Source of the DNA: Longilinea sp964536805
GTDB taxonomy: Bacteria > Chloroflexota > Anaerolineae > Anaerolineales > Anaerolineaceae
Reading direction: 5' to 3'
NCBI GenBank assembly: GCA_964536805.1
Contig: CAZHYQ010000011.1
Span: forward strand, 22,265-86,264
DNA length: 64,000 bases
Made by a program: the position numbers and the translations under genes. Numbering within the stretch: position 1 is the stretch's first letter; the number at the start of each line of letters is the position of its first letter. The notes beneath the pieces are model-generated. The model ran no database searches, was not told the DNA's origin, and saw only the letters and a list, made by a program, of their open reading frames with translations. This document shows, piece after piece, positions 50,701 to 59,012 of the stretch.

Positions 50701-51835
50701 CGACCTTCACGCCTTCCTTGGCTTCCACCGCCTGATGGAGACCTTCAGACCAACGCCGGCCCGGCATGAGCCGACCGGTGAACTCATCCACAATCACCAC
50801 TTTTCCGGACTGGACAAGATAGTCCTTGTTGCGGCGGAAAAGGAATTGAGCGCGCAGGCCTTGTTCGAGGAAGCCCATGATGCGGGCCTGTTCGGGGGTA
50901 ATATCCTCCGGACGGTCGGGGTCGCGCAGGGTCATGCCCATCAATGCTTCTACGTGCGCTTCTCCAGCTTCCGTCAGGCTGACAGTGCGGTCTTTCTCGC
51001 TGATTTCGTAATCCTCAGGCTGCAAGGCACGTACGACCTGCGCCATGCGGTTGTACCAATCGGCATCATCCGCAGCCGGGCCCGAAATGATCAGCGGAGT
51101 ACGCGCTTCATCGATGAGGATATTATCCACTTCATCGACAATGGCATAATGGTGGCCGCGCTGAACCCGATCTGATAGACGGTAGGTGAGGTTGTCGCGC
51201 AGAAAATCGAAGCCATATTCGCTGTTCATGCCATAAGTGATATCGGCTTTGTAGGCTTCACCGCGGTCTACAAGACGCAGCTGATGCTGATCTTCGAACG
51301 GCGAACTTTTTTCCAGATCGACGATGAAAGCTTTCTTGCCGTTTTCGGTGCGCGAAGCCATTTGAAGCACGCCAACGCTCATTCCCAGCAGGTTATAGAT
51401 GGGAGCCATCCAGCGTGCATCGCGCCGGGCCAGGTAGTCATTAACGGTGACCAGGTGGACGCCGCGCCCGGTTAACCCGTTCAGGTAAAGCGGCAGCGTT
51501 GCAACCAGCGTCTTGCCCTCGCCAGTGCGCATTTCGGCAATTTTTCCGCTGTGAAGCACCAGGCCGCCAATCAATTGGACGTCATAATGCCGGAGCCCGA
51601 TGGTTCGTTTGCCGGCCTCGCGCACGGCAGCAAAGGCTTCCGGCAAAATATCATCCAGTTCCTCGCCGTCGGCCAGCCGCTGCTTGAATTCAACCGTTTT
51701 ACCGCTAAGTTCTTCGTCGCTTAAGGTTTCAAAGGCAGGCTCGAGTGCATTGATTTGCTCTACGATTTGCGATAATTTATCAATTTCACGCTTGAGGGGG
51801 TCGCCCCCCAGAATGCGAATGAATTTATTAAACAT
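47759..51835 (-). CDS. secA: SecA preprotein translocase ATPase, greatly enlarged
   Basis: A 1358-residue SecA motor (E. coli 901). Core motifs: MRTGEGKT (102-109), HLVTVNDYLARRDA, YGMNSEYGFDFLRDNL, IVDEVDNILIDEARTPLIISG, GTTSVEHSE, TNMAGRGVDIKLGG, RGRSARQGDPGSSRFYLSLED. Insertions are seen after the second nucleotide-domain strand (~30 residues around FIVDLEKSSPFEDQ), in NBD2 before VLNARKHDEE (~80 residues) and of roughly 250+ residues in the helical scaffold/wing part. The usual C-terminal CxC zinc tail is absent; it ends KKKRRHH. AAAGGG and an extended -10 precede it. Confidence 0.95.
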   Translation of the reverse strand: MFNKFIRILGGDPLKREIDKLSQIVEQINALEPAFETLSDEELSGKTVEFKQRLADGEELDDILPEAFAAVREAGKRTIGLRHYDVQLIGGLVLHSGKIAEMRTGEGKTLVATLPLYLNGLTGRGVHLVTVNDYLARRDARWMAPIYNLLGMSVGVLQMASRTENGKKAFIVDLEKSSPFEDQHQLRLVDRGEAYKADITYGMNSEYGFDFLRDNLTYRLSDRVQRGHHYAIVDEVDNILIDEARTPLIISGPAADDADWYNRMAQVVRALQPEDYEISEKDRTVSLTEAGEAHVEALMGMTLRDPDRPEDITPEQARIMGFLEQGLRAQFLFRRNKDYLVQSGKVVIVDEFTGRLMPGRRWSEGLHQAVEAKEGVKVEPENVTYATITIQNYFRMYEKLAGMTGTGLTESEEFHKIYKLEVQPIPTNLEYSAMRANAELAEVEGKDENGYKVSFYTRKGDPTKTPVFWRRKDFPDVVYRTEEAKLRAIIEEILRYYLLGRPQLVGTTSVEHSERLSDRLKAEPIRRLLQILLVRRAWMEKNKQDFIEQRIPELEFLNKPLDDLNPGELRQAAKPLGLASINPEDPANLDMLIRALDLSQNEKDRLIKTIQGGVPHQVLNARKHDEESQIIARAGSFGMVTIATNMAGRGVDIKLGGELPDDVLAGVIRVLQRTQNDPYDMTNEDRRKALLAISRDDYGIYVEAVDAFLAYMDDMERVRQLGGLHVVGSERHEARRIDNQLRGRSARQGDPGSSRFYLSLEDELMRLFGGGQVDNLIKRLNIDESYPIEHNLLGRLVEQAQERVEGSNFDVRKHLLEYDDVLNSQRQRIYAQRDRAFTKPDLTEDVIEILETDLNLRVPDALKDKEEGPWKLLAFMDEVQPTLDFEGVLYPSLTLRILVDDLQKRLEKTPGTVYDMREACMETASRALQAERDHIVKAARTLLDRMSEALERQRDDRFEILDNYLESLQSKEEEDDRSLQRKPQEIAEELGGLLHIPLRLTSEQLRQLVDGQEEVKGVIQEQIESNLLNIAIARSVTALERRVENLGFKPGQLQNLNWQEISETLLQAVMSALDEQAQRLVGQNGQIARDLEPLMDKLKDAPVVERNMMAMLTFMAQGTRVSFDKRTHRQATQRFTRLNYVYLAARQLEGRPASEVTEQVLEHARGAIGALTIIWGLAEWKRLNQNEVTLNQLDVRHQDYLREQTGIEKMNELAERPLAEMSQEDRNQLVGALGKRLLNESFRELLLSVISQAWVEYLTRVEALRVSIGLEAYAQRDPLVMYKGKASELFQDLLKEIRSGVVNRMFTFRPSREASISIDRERVDVPEALESGEETASTPTAAPIPVDRTANKKKRRHH

Positions 51836-51855
51836 ATGGCACCCTTTCCGGCTGG

Positions 51856-51864
51856 ATTATAGCA
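51856..51864 (-). promoter_or_regulatory. extended -10 promoter of secA
   Basis: TGC-TATAAT on the minus strand (TATAAT at 51856-51861), 20 bases before the ATG, giving a leader of only about a dozen bases. No clear -35. Confidence 0.55.
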
Positions 51865-51945
51865 TAGGCAGTTAATAATTCGATAAATAATGTTGGCCAC
51901 CGAGCCTGGAGGACCGCGTGGGATGGGACTCCGAATAAAGGTAGA

Positions 51946-51970
51946 GGCGCACCTCAGTGCGCCCCTTTTT
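51946..51970. terminator. hairpin between lpd and secA
   Basis: GGCGCAC/GTGCGCC stem with loop CTCA; five T follow on the plus strand, only TCTACCTTTATT on the minus strand. Likely marks the end of the lpd transcript, though the T-run faces the other way. Confidence 0.45.
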
Positions 51971-51997
51971 ATGCGTGTGCGGTGAGAAAATAGTCAC

Positions 51998-53395
51998 TTA
52001 GATATGAATGGCATGACCTTCGGCACCTTCGGCTGCTTCCATGATGGCCTCGCTCAGGGTGGGATGGGCATGCACATTGCGCGCGATTTCTGCGGTAGTC
52101 AATTCCATGCGCTGTGCCAGGGTAAGCTCGGGCAGGAGTTCGCTGACGTCCGGTCCGATCATGTGCGCGCCGAGGATCTCGCCATATTTGGCATCCGTGA
52201 TGATTTTGACGAAGCCGGCAGTTTCGCCCAGGCCGAGCGCTTTGCCATTGGGTTGGAAAGGAAAGCGGCCGATCTTGACTTCGTAGCCAGCTTCTTTGGC
52301 CTGCGTTTCCGTATATCCAAAAGATGCAACCTGGGGTTGGCTGTAGGTGGCGCGCGGCATCATGCGGTAATCCAACGTAACGGTTTCGACGCCGGCAATA
52401 TTCTCGGCTGCAACCACGCCCATGGCCGAGGCAACATGTGCCAGCAGCAATTGCCCGGTAACATCACCGATGGCATAAATATTTGGAATGCTGGTCTGCA
52501 TCTTCTCGTTGATCTTGACGAACTTGCGTTCGGTTAATTCAACGCCAACCTCTTCCAGACCGATGTTGAGGCTGTTGGGTTTGAAACCGATCGCCATTAA
52601 TGCCTGTTCGGCTTCCAAAATAGTTTCCTGCCCGTCCACGCTCACCACCACCTTAACCCCATTGTCAGTAGCCTGAACAGACTGGACTTTGTGGCCGGTA
52701 AGAATCTGGATGCCGCGTTTCTTGAAGGCTTTGGCCAGTTCGTTGCTAACCTCTTCGTCTTCCAGCGGCAGCACGCGCGGCAGCATTTCAACAATGGTCA
52801 CCTGGCTGCCGTAGCCGCTCCAGACCGTGGCAAATTCCATCCCGATGGCACCGGCACCGATGATGACCACCGATTCGGGCCGTTTTTCCTGCAGGATGGC
52901 TTCCTGGTAGGAAACGATCTTCTGACCGTCAACCGTGACGCCTGGAATGGTGGCGGAAAATGCACCGGTGGCGATGATGATGTTTTTAGCCTTAAGCTCC
53001 TCCACCTTGCCGTCCTTGTCGGTAACGGTTAGTGAACTGGGACTGGTCAATTTGGCCGCGCCCATAAAGACGTCGACGTTGTTCTTCTTCATCAGGAAGC
53101 CAACGCCCTTGACCAGCCGGTCGGAGACCTGACGGCTGCGTTTGACCGCAGCCGAGAAGTCCAGTTGCAGGTTCTCAAAGGAGAAACCAAAATCTTTGCC
53201 GCGTTCTCGCAGCGTGTGTGCCACTTCGGCGTTCTTAAGCAGCGCCTTGGATGGAATGCAACCGACATTCAAACAAACGCCGCCAAGCCATTGCTTGTCG
53301 ACAATGGCGGTTTTCAAACCCAATTGCGAGGCGCGGATGGCAGAAACATACCCGCCAGGGCCAGCGCCGATCACGACCACATCATATTCATTCAT
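51998..53395 (-). CDS. lpdA: dihydrolipoyl dehydrogenase (E3)
   Basis: A 465-residue flavoprotein that reoxidises the lipoyl groups of E2 with NAD+. FAD motif VVIGAGPGGYVSAIRASQLG, redox disulfide GGVCLNVGCIPSKALL, NAD motif VVIIGAGAIGMEFA, ATGAFSATIPG, AIGDVTG, and the C-terminal catalytic HAHPTLSEAIMEAAEGAEG. GAGGGA eight bases before the ATG. It completes the 2-oxoacid dehydrogenase set but is separated from E2 by the methyltransferase gene and has its own possible promoter (CATAAT region near 53450). Confidence 0.96.
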   Translation of the reverse strand: MNEYDVVVIGAGPGGYVSAIRASQLGLKTAIVDKQWLGGVCLNVGCIPSKALLKNAEVAHTLRERGKDFGFSFENLQLDFSAAVKRSRQVSDRLVKGVGFLMKKNNVDVFMGAAKLTSPSSLTVTDKDGKVEELKAKNIIIATGAFSATIPGVTVDGQKIVSYQEAILQEKRPESVVIIGAGAIGMEFATVWSGYGSQVTIVEMLPRVLPLEDEEVSNELAKAFKKRGIQILTGHKVQSVQATDNGVKVVVSVDGQETILEAEQALMAIGFKPNSLNIGLEEVGVELTERKFVKINEKMQTSIPNIYAIGDVTGQLLLAHVASAMGVVAAENIAGVETVTLDYRMMPRATYSQPQVASFGYTETQAKEAGYEVKIGRFPFQPNGKALGLGETAGFVKIITDAKYGEILGAHMIGPDVSELLPELTLAQRMELTTAEIARNVHAHPTLSEAIMEAAEGAEGHAIHI

Positions 53396-53568
53396 GGATA
53401 TCCCTCAAATTTGTGATTAGGCCTGCTCTTGTAGAGTTATTGTCGATTATGACATGGAAACTACTGGATGAAAAGCAGGAATTCAAAGCTTCGGTTAATC
53501 AATATTGCGAAGAGCTCAGGTTAATAAGCGGCATTGGAATAAAAATTGGAGAGAGGTGGAAGAATGTG

Positions 53569-54486
53569 CTACCACTTCTTTTGGCCGATAAATTTGATTC
53601 CGGAAACAAAAAGGTCATCGGTGGATGGCGTTTTGGTTTTAATCAGACCTGGATATTTCCAGATCATGCGCAGACCGTCAAAGGATAAAGTCTCTACATA
53701 ACCAATTGCCTTTACCTGGCTTTTTCTTTCTCGAAAAATGCCGCGGTATTGGTCAACAGAATATTCATTTACGAAAGGTCCAATCGTTTTATTCATGGCT
53801 GGGTTATCGTAAGTTTTCGTGAGCGATTCGCGGTTTTCATCCAGGTATTTCTGGATTGTGCTTTTGGAAAAAAGAAGCTGAGGATAAGCCATGCCCAACC
53901 TCCGGGCAGCATGTAAGCCCCAAGGCGAATAATATAAAGGATTAAATGCGATGAAAATGAGCCCTCCCGGGCGGATAACTCGGATCATCTCGTCCAGGAT
54001 AAATTCTGGATGTTCAAAATGCTCGAAGGAATTAATTGAATAAACAAGATCAAAAGCATTATTGCAATAAGGAAGACGGCCGGCATCGCCGAGGGCGAGA
54101 TTAATGGCAGAACTGTTTACTTCAGGATATAAATTCAGGGCGATATCATTGGCATATATGGATTGTTTATTTTGATTGAAGAGATGAGCAATCCAGCCTG
54201 TGCCGCAGCCAACTTCTAAAACTCTGTAAGTCCCTTCTTTAGGGATAAATTCGGAAATTCTTTTGTACCATTTTTGTTGTTGGTCCTGGTAAGCTTTTAT
54301 GGTTGATTTTCCCGCGAGCGTAGACTCGCGGTTCAGGTCGATTAATGCCTGATAGCTCAAAAATTCCTCTTTCTGCTTTGGAAATAGGAGAAAAAGTGCA
54401 GTTACTTTTACAAAAATTTGTAAAAAGAAAAAATATATTTTTTCTATCCGTAAACGCAATAAGTAATTCTGTGTGAAGATGTACAT
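53569..54486 (-). CDS. class I SAM-dependent methyltransferase, A+T-rich, inside the bkd operon
   Basis: About 305 residues from the ATG at 54486. SAM motif I VLEVGCGTGWIAHLF, acidic loop AGRLPYCNNAFDLVYSINSFEHFEH (motifs II-III) and MIRVIRPGGLIFIAFNP match methyltransferase type 11/23; similar enzymes act on sugars, lipids or small molecules. Codon use and base composition are visibly A+T-rich, with AAA, TTT and ATA codons, unlike both neighbours, which suggests recent transfer. The frame is open to 54615, but that ATG lies inside a perfect TATAAT (54614-54619) likely to be the gene's own -10, so the start is set downstream with low certainty. Confidence 0.82.
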   Translation of the reverse strand: MYIFTQNYLLRLRIEKIYFFFLQIFVKVTALFLLFPKQKEEFLSYQALIDLNRESTLAGKSTIKAYQDQQQKWYKRISEFIPKEGTYRVLEVGCGTGWIAHLFNQNKQSIYANDIALNLYPEVNSSAINLALGDAGRLPYCNNAFDLVYSINSFEHFEHPEFILDEMIRVIRPGGLIFIAFNPLYYSPWGLHAARRLGMAYPQLLFSKSTIQKYLDENRESLTKTYDNPAMNKTIGPFVNEYSVDQYRGIFRERKSQVKAIGYVETLSFDGLRMIWKYPGLIKTKTPSTDDLFVSGIKFIGQKKW

Positions 54487-54613
54487 ACGATGGTTGGCCT
54501 GGTGTTTAGTTTTATTATGGTATGAAAAGACCTGCTCGAGGATGATTAATTGGAACGTACAAAGCTGCCAGAAAGGATGAAAGACCAATCCTTCAGACAG
54601 GAAATGTTGACCC

Positions 54614-54619
54614 ATTATA
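54614..54619 (-). promoter_or_regulatory. -10 element of the methyltransferase gene
   Basis: Perfect TATAAT on the minus strand about 50 bases after the E2 stop, predicting +1 near 54607. No strong -35. It would let the inserted gene be expressed independently of the bkd operon. Confidence 0.45.
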
Positions 54620-54666
54620 GCTGCGGAATGCGGACAGCAGGGTCTTTCGATTCAATTAGCCGATAA

Positions 54667-56001
54667 TCAATCCCATCCTTGTAAAACGGAGACAATCTTG
54701 CCAAGGAATTTATCCGCGGAATCGCCGTCCAGGATGCGGTGATCGAAGGTTAGCGAAAGATAAACCATCGGACGGACCGCGATGGCATCATCTTCAAGCA
54801 CCACCACTCGTTTTTGAATGGCGCCGACGCCCAGGATGGCGCATTGCGGCTGATTAATAATGGGCATGGCAAACAATGACCCGCCCGTGCCGTGGTTGGT
54901 GATGGTGAACGTGCCTCCCTGGACTTCATCCGGTTGCAGGCGGTGACCGCGGGCGCGGGCGGCCAGGTCATTGATTGTGCGCGCCAACCCCAGCAGCGAT
55001 AGTCCGTCAGCCTGCTTGATGACCGGCACAATCAGACCTTCCTCGCCCAGCGAGGTGGCCATGCCGATGTTGACGTTTCCGTGAATCCAGACGCCTTCAT
55101 CGCGCCAGGAGGAGTTGACCAGCGGGAATGCGCGCAGTGCTGCCGCTGCGGCAGCCATGAAATAAGCAGTGTAGGTCAAATTGACGCCGTCGCGAACGAA
55201 AAGCGGTTTGTTGGTTTCACGGTGGGCCACGACCTTTTTCAAATCAACTTCCATCACGGTTGTGACATGCGGGGATGTGTGCCGGCTGAGCACCATATGC
55301 TCGGCGATGCGCCTGCGCATTTGCGAGAGGGGCACCAGGCGGCCTGCCATGACTGGCGATTGTCCCTGGCTGCCGGACGGAATGGATTGAACTGCCGAAG
55401 GGGCTGGCGGCAGGTTATTGGCAAACATCAACTCAGTGGGCCGGAAGAGATCGCCTTCGCCGGGTGTTTCCCAGGCAGCCGGCTCTGGTTTTCCAATCTC
55501 GGCGGAAGGCGCAGGGTTCCCATCGAGGTATGCCAGAACATCCTTTTTGGTAATGCGGCCGCCTTCGCCGCTGCCCTTGACTGCATGCAAATCAAGGTTG
55601 TGTTCGCGGGCAATTTTGGCGACCACCGGCGAGACAAAACCCAAATCACGGCCGCTGACCGCAGATTCAGGAATTCTCTTTGCCTGGCCAGCTTCTGGCG
55701 TCGAAATCATGGGTTGCGGAGCATTTGTAGCCTTAACGGGTGAACTGCCCTCGACGGTCTCGCCGGGCTGTCCGATCCACGCGATGATGGTGCCGGCTTT
55801 GACTGTTTCTCCTTCGGCTGCGAGAAGCCGCAGCACCACGCCGGCGGCCGGGCTGGGAATTTCTGAATTGACTTTATCGGTGTTGACCTCAAGCAGCGAT
55901 TCAAACTCGTCGATACGGTCGCCCTCGTGCTTGAACCATTGCATGACGGTGCCTTCGACCACTGATTCGCCAAGCTGCGGCATGATGACTTGAGTCGCCA
56001 T
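54667..56001 (-). CDS. bkdB: dihydrolipoamide acyltransferase (E2) of branched-chain 2-oxoacid dehydrogenase
   Basis: A 444-residue E2 core. Lipoyl domain (residues 1-75, lipoyl Lys43 in VNTDKVNSE), Pro/Ala linker, peripheral-subunit-binding domain (VSPVVAKIAREHNLDL..GRITKKDVLAYL) and the catalytic domain with LTFDHRILDGDSADKF (HxxxDG) and TITNHGTGGS. Transfers the acyl group from lipoyl-Lys to CoA. One lipoyl domain, as in bkd-type E2. GAGGAGAA precedes the ATG; 15 bases after E1beta. Confidence 0.93.
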   Translation of the reverse strand: MATQVIMPQLGESVVEGTVMQWFKHEGDRIDEFESLLEVNTDKVNSEIPSPAAGVVLRLLAAEGETVKAGTIIAWIGQPGETVEGSSPVKATNAPQPMISTPEAGQAKRIPESAVSGRDLGFVSPVVAKIAREHNLDLHAVKGSGEGGRITKKDVLAYLDGNPAPSAEIGKPEPAAWETPGEGDLFRPTELMFANNLPPAPSAVQSIPSGSQGQSPVMAGRLVPLSQMRRRIAEHMVLSRHTSPHVTTVMEVDLKKVVAHRETNKPLFVRDGVNLTYTAYFMAAAAAALRAFPLVNSSWRDEGVWIHGNVNIGMATSLGEEGLIVPVIKQADGLSLLGLARTINDLAARARGHRLQPDEVQGGTFTITNHGTGGSLFAMPIINQPQCAILGVGAIQKRVVVLEDDAIAVRPMVYLSLTFDHRILDGDSADKFLGKIVSVLQGWD

Positions 56002-56016
56002 TTTGTTCTCCTCGGA

Positions 56017-57000
56017 TTAATAACGCGCCAATTGGCGAATGGCCTCGGCAATTTTTGCCGGGTTCAGCATAAACCAATCCTGCATCGGGTGACTGAATGG
56101 CACGGCCGGAACGTCCGGTCCAGCCAGGCGGCGCACAGGAGCATCCAGGTCGCTGAAGACCTGCTCGGCAATGGTGGCTGCGATTTCAGCGCCATAACCG
56201 CCGGTCAGGTTATCCTCATGGACAATTAATGCTTTGCCGGTCTTGCGTACCGATGTCAGAATGGTCTGGCGGTCGACCGGGTAGAGTGTGCGCAAATCGA
56301 CCACTTCCACATCGATTCCCTCTTTGGCTACCTGGGCAGCTGCCTGCAGGGTGTAATAATGCATCATGCCATAGCTGAAAACGGTCAAATCGCTGCCCGC
56401 GCGGGTTACATTAGCCGGGCCGATCGCCACGGTATATTCGCCATCCGGCACCTCGCCCTTGATCAGGCGGTAACCTTTCTTGGGTTCAAAGAAGAGGATT
56501 GGATTCGGGTCTCGTACGGCTGATTTTAACAATCCCTTGGCATCGTACGGGCTGGAGGGGATGACCACTTTCAGACCCGGGGTGTGGGTGAAAAGCGCTT
56601 CCAGACTTTGCGAGTGATACAAACCGCCGCCAATGCCGCCGCCGTAGGGGGCGCGGATGACCATCGGCACCGTCCAATCGCCATTGGAGCGGTAACACAT
56701 CTTGGCGGCTTCATTGATGATCTGGTTGAATGCCGGATGGATAAAATCGGCAAACTGAATTTCGCAGATGGGACGCATGCCGTAGAGCGCCGCACCGATG
56801 CCGACCCCCACAATGGAGGCTTCGGCCAGGGGTGAATCGATCACGCGCTCGCCGCCGTACTTATCAAATAGACCCAACGTGGCGCGGAAGACACCACCGC
56901 GTTTACCGACATCCTCGCCGACGATGAATACGTTTTCGTCGCGCGCCAATTCCTCGTCCATCGCCTGGCGGACTGCTTCGATCAGGGTGATTTCAGCCAC
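56017..57000 (-). CDS. bkdAb: 2-oxoacid dehydrogenase E1 beta subunit
   Basis: A 327-residue transketolase-like beta subunit that forms the alpha2beta2 E1 with the upstream gene. Seen: TLIEAVRQAMDEELARDENV, GEDVGKRGGVFRATLGL, DSPLAEASIVGVGIGAAL, EIQFADFIHPAFNQI, YGGGIGGGLYHSQSLEA and HEDNLTGGYGAEIAA. GTG start at 57000 chosen because GGAGG lies six bases upstream, inside the end of the alpha gene; the two genes overlap by eight bases. Confidence 0.94.
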   Translation of the reverse strand: MAEITLIEAVRQAMDEELARDENVFIVGEDVGKRGGVFRATLGLFDKYGGERVIDSPLAEASIVGVGIGAALYGMRPICEIQFADFIHPAFNQIINEAAKMCYRSNGDWTVPMVIRAPYGGGIGGGLYHSQSLEALFTHTPGLKVVIPSSPYDAKGLLKSAVRDPNPILFFEPKKGYRLIKGEVPDGEYTVAIGPANVTRAGSDLTVFSYGMMHYYTLQAAAQVAKEGIDVEVVDLRTLYPVDRQTILTSVRKTGKALIVHEDNLTGGYGAEIAATIAEQVFSDLDAPVRRLAGPDVPAVPFSHPMQDWFMLNPAKIAEAIRQLARY

Positions 57001-57976
57001 GGCGCACCTCCTCGGCATAGACGGGATAGGCGGCGTCTTCATCGGCGGGGTATGGAGCTGCTTCGGCGGTTTTGACTGCCTCGTCGATGATCGCTTTGGC
57101 GCGGGCTTCCATCTCATCCGCCTGAGCTTCGGTCAACAAATTTTCCTTTTCCAGCGACTGGCGGGCAATGATTAAGGGATCGCTCTTTTTATGGTCTTCC
57201 ACCTCTTCGCGCGAGCGGTAGGTGCGGTCGTCATCATCTGATGAATGCGGCGTGATGCGGTACATGCGGGTTTCAATCAGGGTTGGACCTTCGCCCTTGC
57301 GGGCGCGATCCACAGCCTTGCTCACCGCGGCGAAAACGGCAAAAACATCTGTGCCGTCGACCATGATGCCCGGCAGACCCAATCCGCAGGCCTTATCTGC
57401 CGAACTTGGCACCGCCATTTGCATTTCCGGCGGGACCGAGATGGCATACTGGTTGTTTTCCACGATAAAAATGACCGGCAGGCGGTGAACGGCTGCCCAG
57501 TTGACGCCTTCATACCACTCACCCTGCGAGGTGGAGCCTTCGCCGATGGTGGTCAGCACGACTTTATCTTCGTGACGCAGTTTGATGGCCAACCCGATGC
57601 CGGAGGCATGCACGGTTTGAGTGGCAACCGGCGCGGAATGGCTGACGGCGTTGGCCTTGCGCAGACTCCAGTGGCTTGGCATTTGGCGCCCGCCGGAACT
57701 GGGCTCGGCCGCCTTGCCCATCAGGCTTAACATGAAATCAGCGGGCGTGTAACCCAGGGCCAGCATCAGGGCCAGATCGCGGTAGTAGGGCGTAACCCAG
57801 TCGTAACCGCGGCGCAGTGCGAAGGCTGCTCCGATTTGGGCGGCTTCATGCCCGATGCCCGATATGTGGAAGGCAATTTTTCCCTGACGGTGAAGCACCC
57901 AGGCGCGTTCATCCACCCGGCGCGCCAGCAGCATCATCCAGTACATCTCCCGCTTGTCGTCCGCTGACAGATCCAT
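56993..57976 (-). CDS. bkdAa: 2-oxoacid dehydrogenase E1 alpha subunit (branched-chain type)
   Basis: A 327-residue thiamine-diphosphate alpha subunit. ThDP motif GEGSTSQGEWYEGVNWAA..ENNQYAIS (GDG type with Glu), substrate-side SGGRQMPSHWS, and phosphorylation-loop-like RITPHSSDDDDRTYRS; the latter two favour branched-chain keto acid over pyruvate dehydrogenase. The complex would make branched acyl-CoA primers from Val, Leu and Ile. AGGAGG nine bases before the ATG. A TATAAT in the 133-base gap upstream may be the operon -10. First gene of the E1alpha-E1beta-E2-(methyltransferase)-E3 run. Confidence 0.94.
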   Translation of the reverse strand: MDLSADDKREMYWMMLLARRVDERAWVLHRQGKIAFHISGIGHEAAQIGAAFALRRGYDWVTPYYRDLALMLALGYTPADFMLSLMGKAAEPSSGGRQMPSHWSLRKANAVSHSAPVATQTVHASGIGLAIKLRHEDKVVLTTIGEGSTSQGEWYEGVNWAAVHRLPVIFIVENNQYAISVPPEMQMAVPSSADKACGLGLPGIMVDGTDVFAVFAAVSKAVDRARKGEGPTLIETRMYRITPHSSDDDDRTYRSREEVEDHKKSDPLIIARQSLEKENLLTEAQADEMEARAKAIIDEAVKTAEAAPYPADEDAAYPVYAEEVRRG

Positions 57977-58109
57977 TCCGCTTGACCTCCTGAGAATTAT
58001 GAAGGCAAATTCTGAAGCATATTGTAATTATTTATCTATTATATAAAGTTTACCACCACACAAAATACCAGGCAAATTGCTTTGCATTAGCAATGGATTA
58101 GAAAGCGCG

Positions 58110-58994
58110 TCAAAGGGAGGGTGTGAGCTTTGGCCGGACGATGGCATCTGTCATGCGCGCCACGCGCGCCATCATTTCCACATCGTGTACGCGGATGATA
58201 TCCGCGCCGCGTGCAATGCCGACCGCGACGGCTGCGGCAGTGCCCTCGGCGCGCTGGTCGGGCGGCAGGTTAAGCGTATAGCCAATAAATGATTTGCGCG
58301 AAGGACCCAGCAACAACGGGAATCCCAGTGCCCGGATTTCATCCAGCCGGTTGAGCAATTCCAGGTTCTGGTCGACCGTTTTCCCAAAGCCGATGCCAGG
58401 GTCGAGAATAATGTTCTCATCCTTCACGCCTGCCGCGAGCGCCAGGGCAACGCTTTCCAACAATTCCCGGCAGACATCGGAAATCAAATCCTGATAATCG
58501 ACGCCGACATAGCGTCCGCCCAGGCGGGATTGCAGTTCGGCGTTGCCCGGTTTGCTGCGGTTGTGCATCAGGATGACCGGAGAAGCATTTTGGGCAGCAA
58601 CTTCAGCCATTTTTGGGTCGGCACGCAAGCCCCACACATCGTTAATCCAATGAGCGCCGGCACTTAAGGCCGCCTGCGCCACGGTGGCTTTGTAGGTATC
58701 CACGGACAACACCGCGGCGATATCCTCGTTGGCAAGCGCCTGCACCACCGGAATGACCCGCTCCAGTTCCTCCGCTTCGCTCACCTGGGCGGCGCCTGGC
58801 CGGGTGCTTTCGCCGCCGATGTCAATGATATCTGCACCGGCGGCCACAAACCGGCGTGCCTGTTCAATGGCAAAAGGGATCACCTCATCCTGCTGCAGCA
58901 AGCCGTCGCCGGAAAAACTATCCGGGGTGACATTGAGAATGCCCATGATGAACGTCCGGGAACCCCATGCGAACGGGTAGGGGAGAGGAGACAT
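58110..58994 (-). CDS. folP: dihydropteroate synthase
   Basis: A 294-residue folate enzyme that joins hydroxymethyl-dihydropterin pyrophosphate with p-aminobenzoate. Signatures: MGILNVTPDSFSGDG, DIIDIGGESTRPGA, SVDTYKA, INDVWG, ILDPGIGFGKT, LLGPSRKSF and the C-terminal RVHDV. Length is typical. GGAGG lies upstream of the ATG; 18 bases after the folK fusion gene, so the two folate steps are encoded together. Confidence 0.96.
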   Translation of the reverse strand: MSPLPYPFAWGSRTFIMGILNVTPDSFSGDGLLQQDEVIPFAIEQARRFVAAGADIIDIGGESTRPGAAQVSEAEELERVIPVVQALANEDIAAVLSVDTYKATVAQAALSAGAHWINDVWGLRADPKMAEVAAQNASPVILMHNRSKPGNAELQSRLGGRYVGVDYQDLISDVCRELLESVALALAAGVKDENIILDPGIGFGKTVDQNLELLNRLDEIRALGFPLLLGPSRKSFIGYTLNLPPDQRAEGTAAAVAVGIARGADIIRVHDVEMMARVARMTDAIVRPKLTPSL

Positions 58995-59012
58995 TGGCCC
59001 ACCTCCAGAAAT

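Noticed and set aside
50300..51175. 291-codon plus-strand frame antisense to secA
   Set aside because: No ribosome site or recognisable motif; secA coding on the other strand is unambiguous through all core motifs.
53442..53688. Plus-strand frame starting MTWKLLDEKQEF in the A+T-rich gap after lpd
   Set aside because: Runs into the antisense of the methyltransferase, has no ribosome site and no family resemblance. At most a gene remnant.
54410..54450. Perfect palindrome AGAAAAAATATATTTTTTCT
   Set aside because: Lies within the methyltransferase coding region in very A+T-rich DNA, where such palindromes arise easily; no link to a promoter or insertion end.
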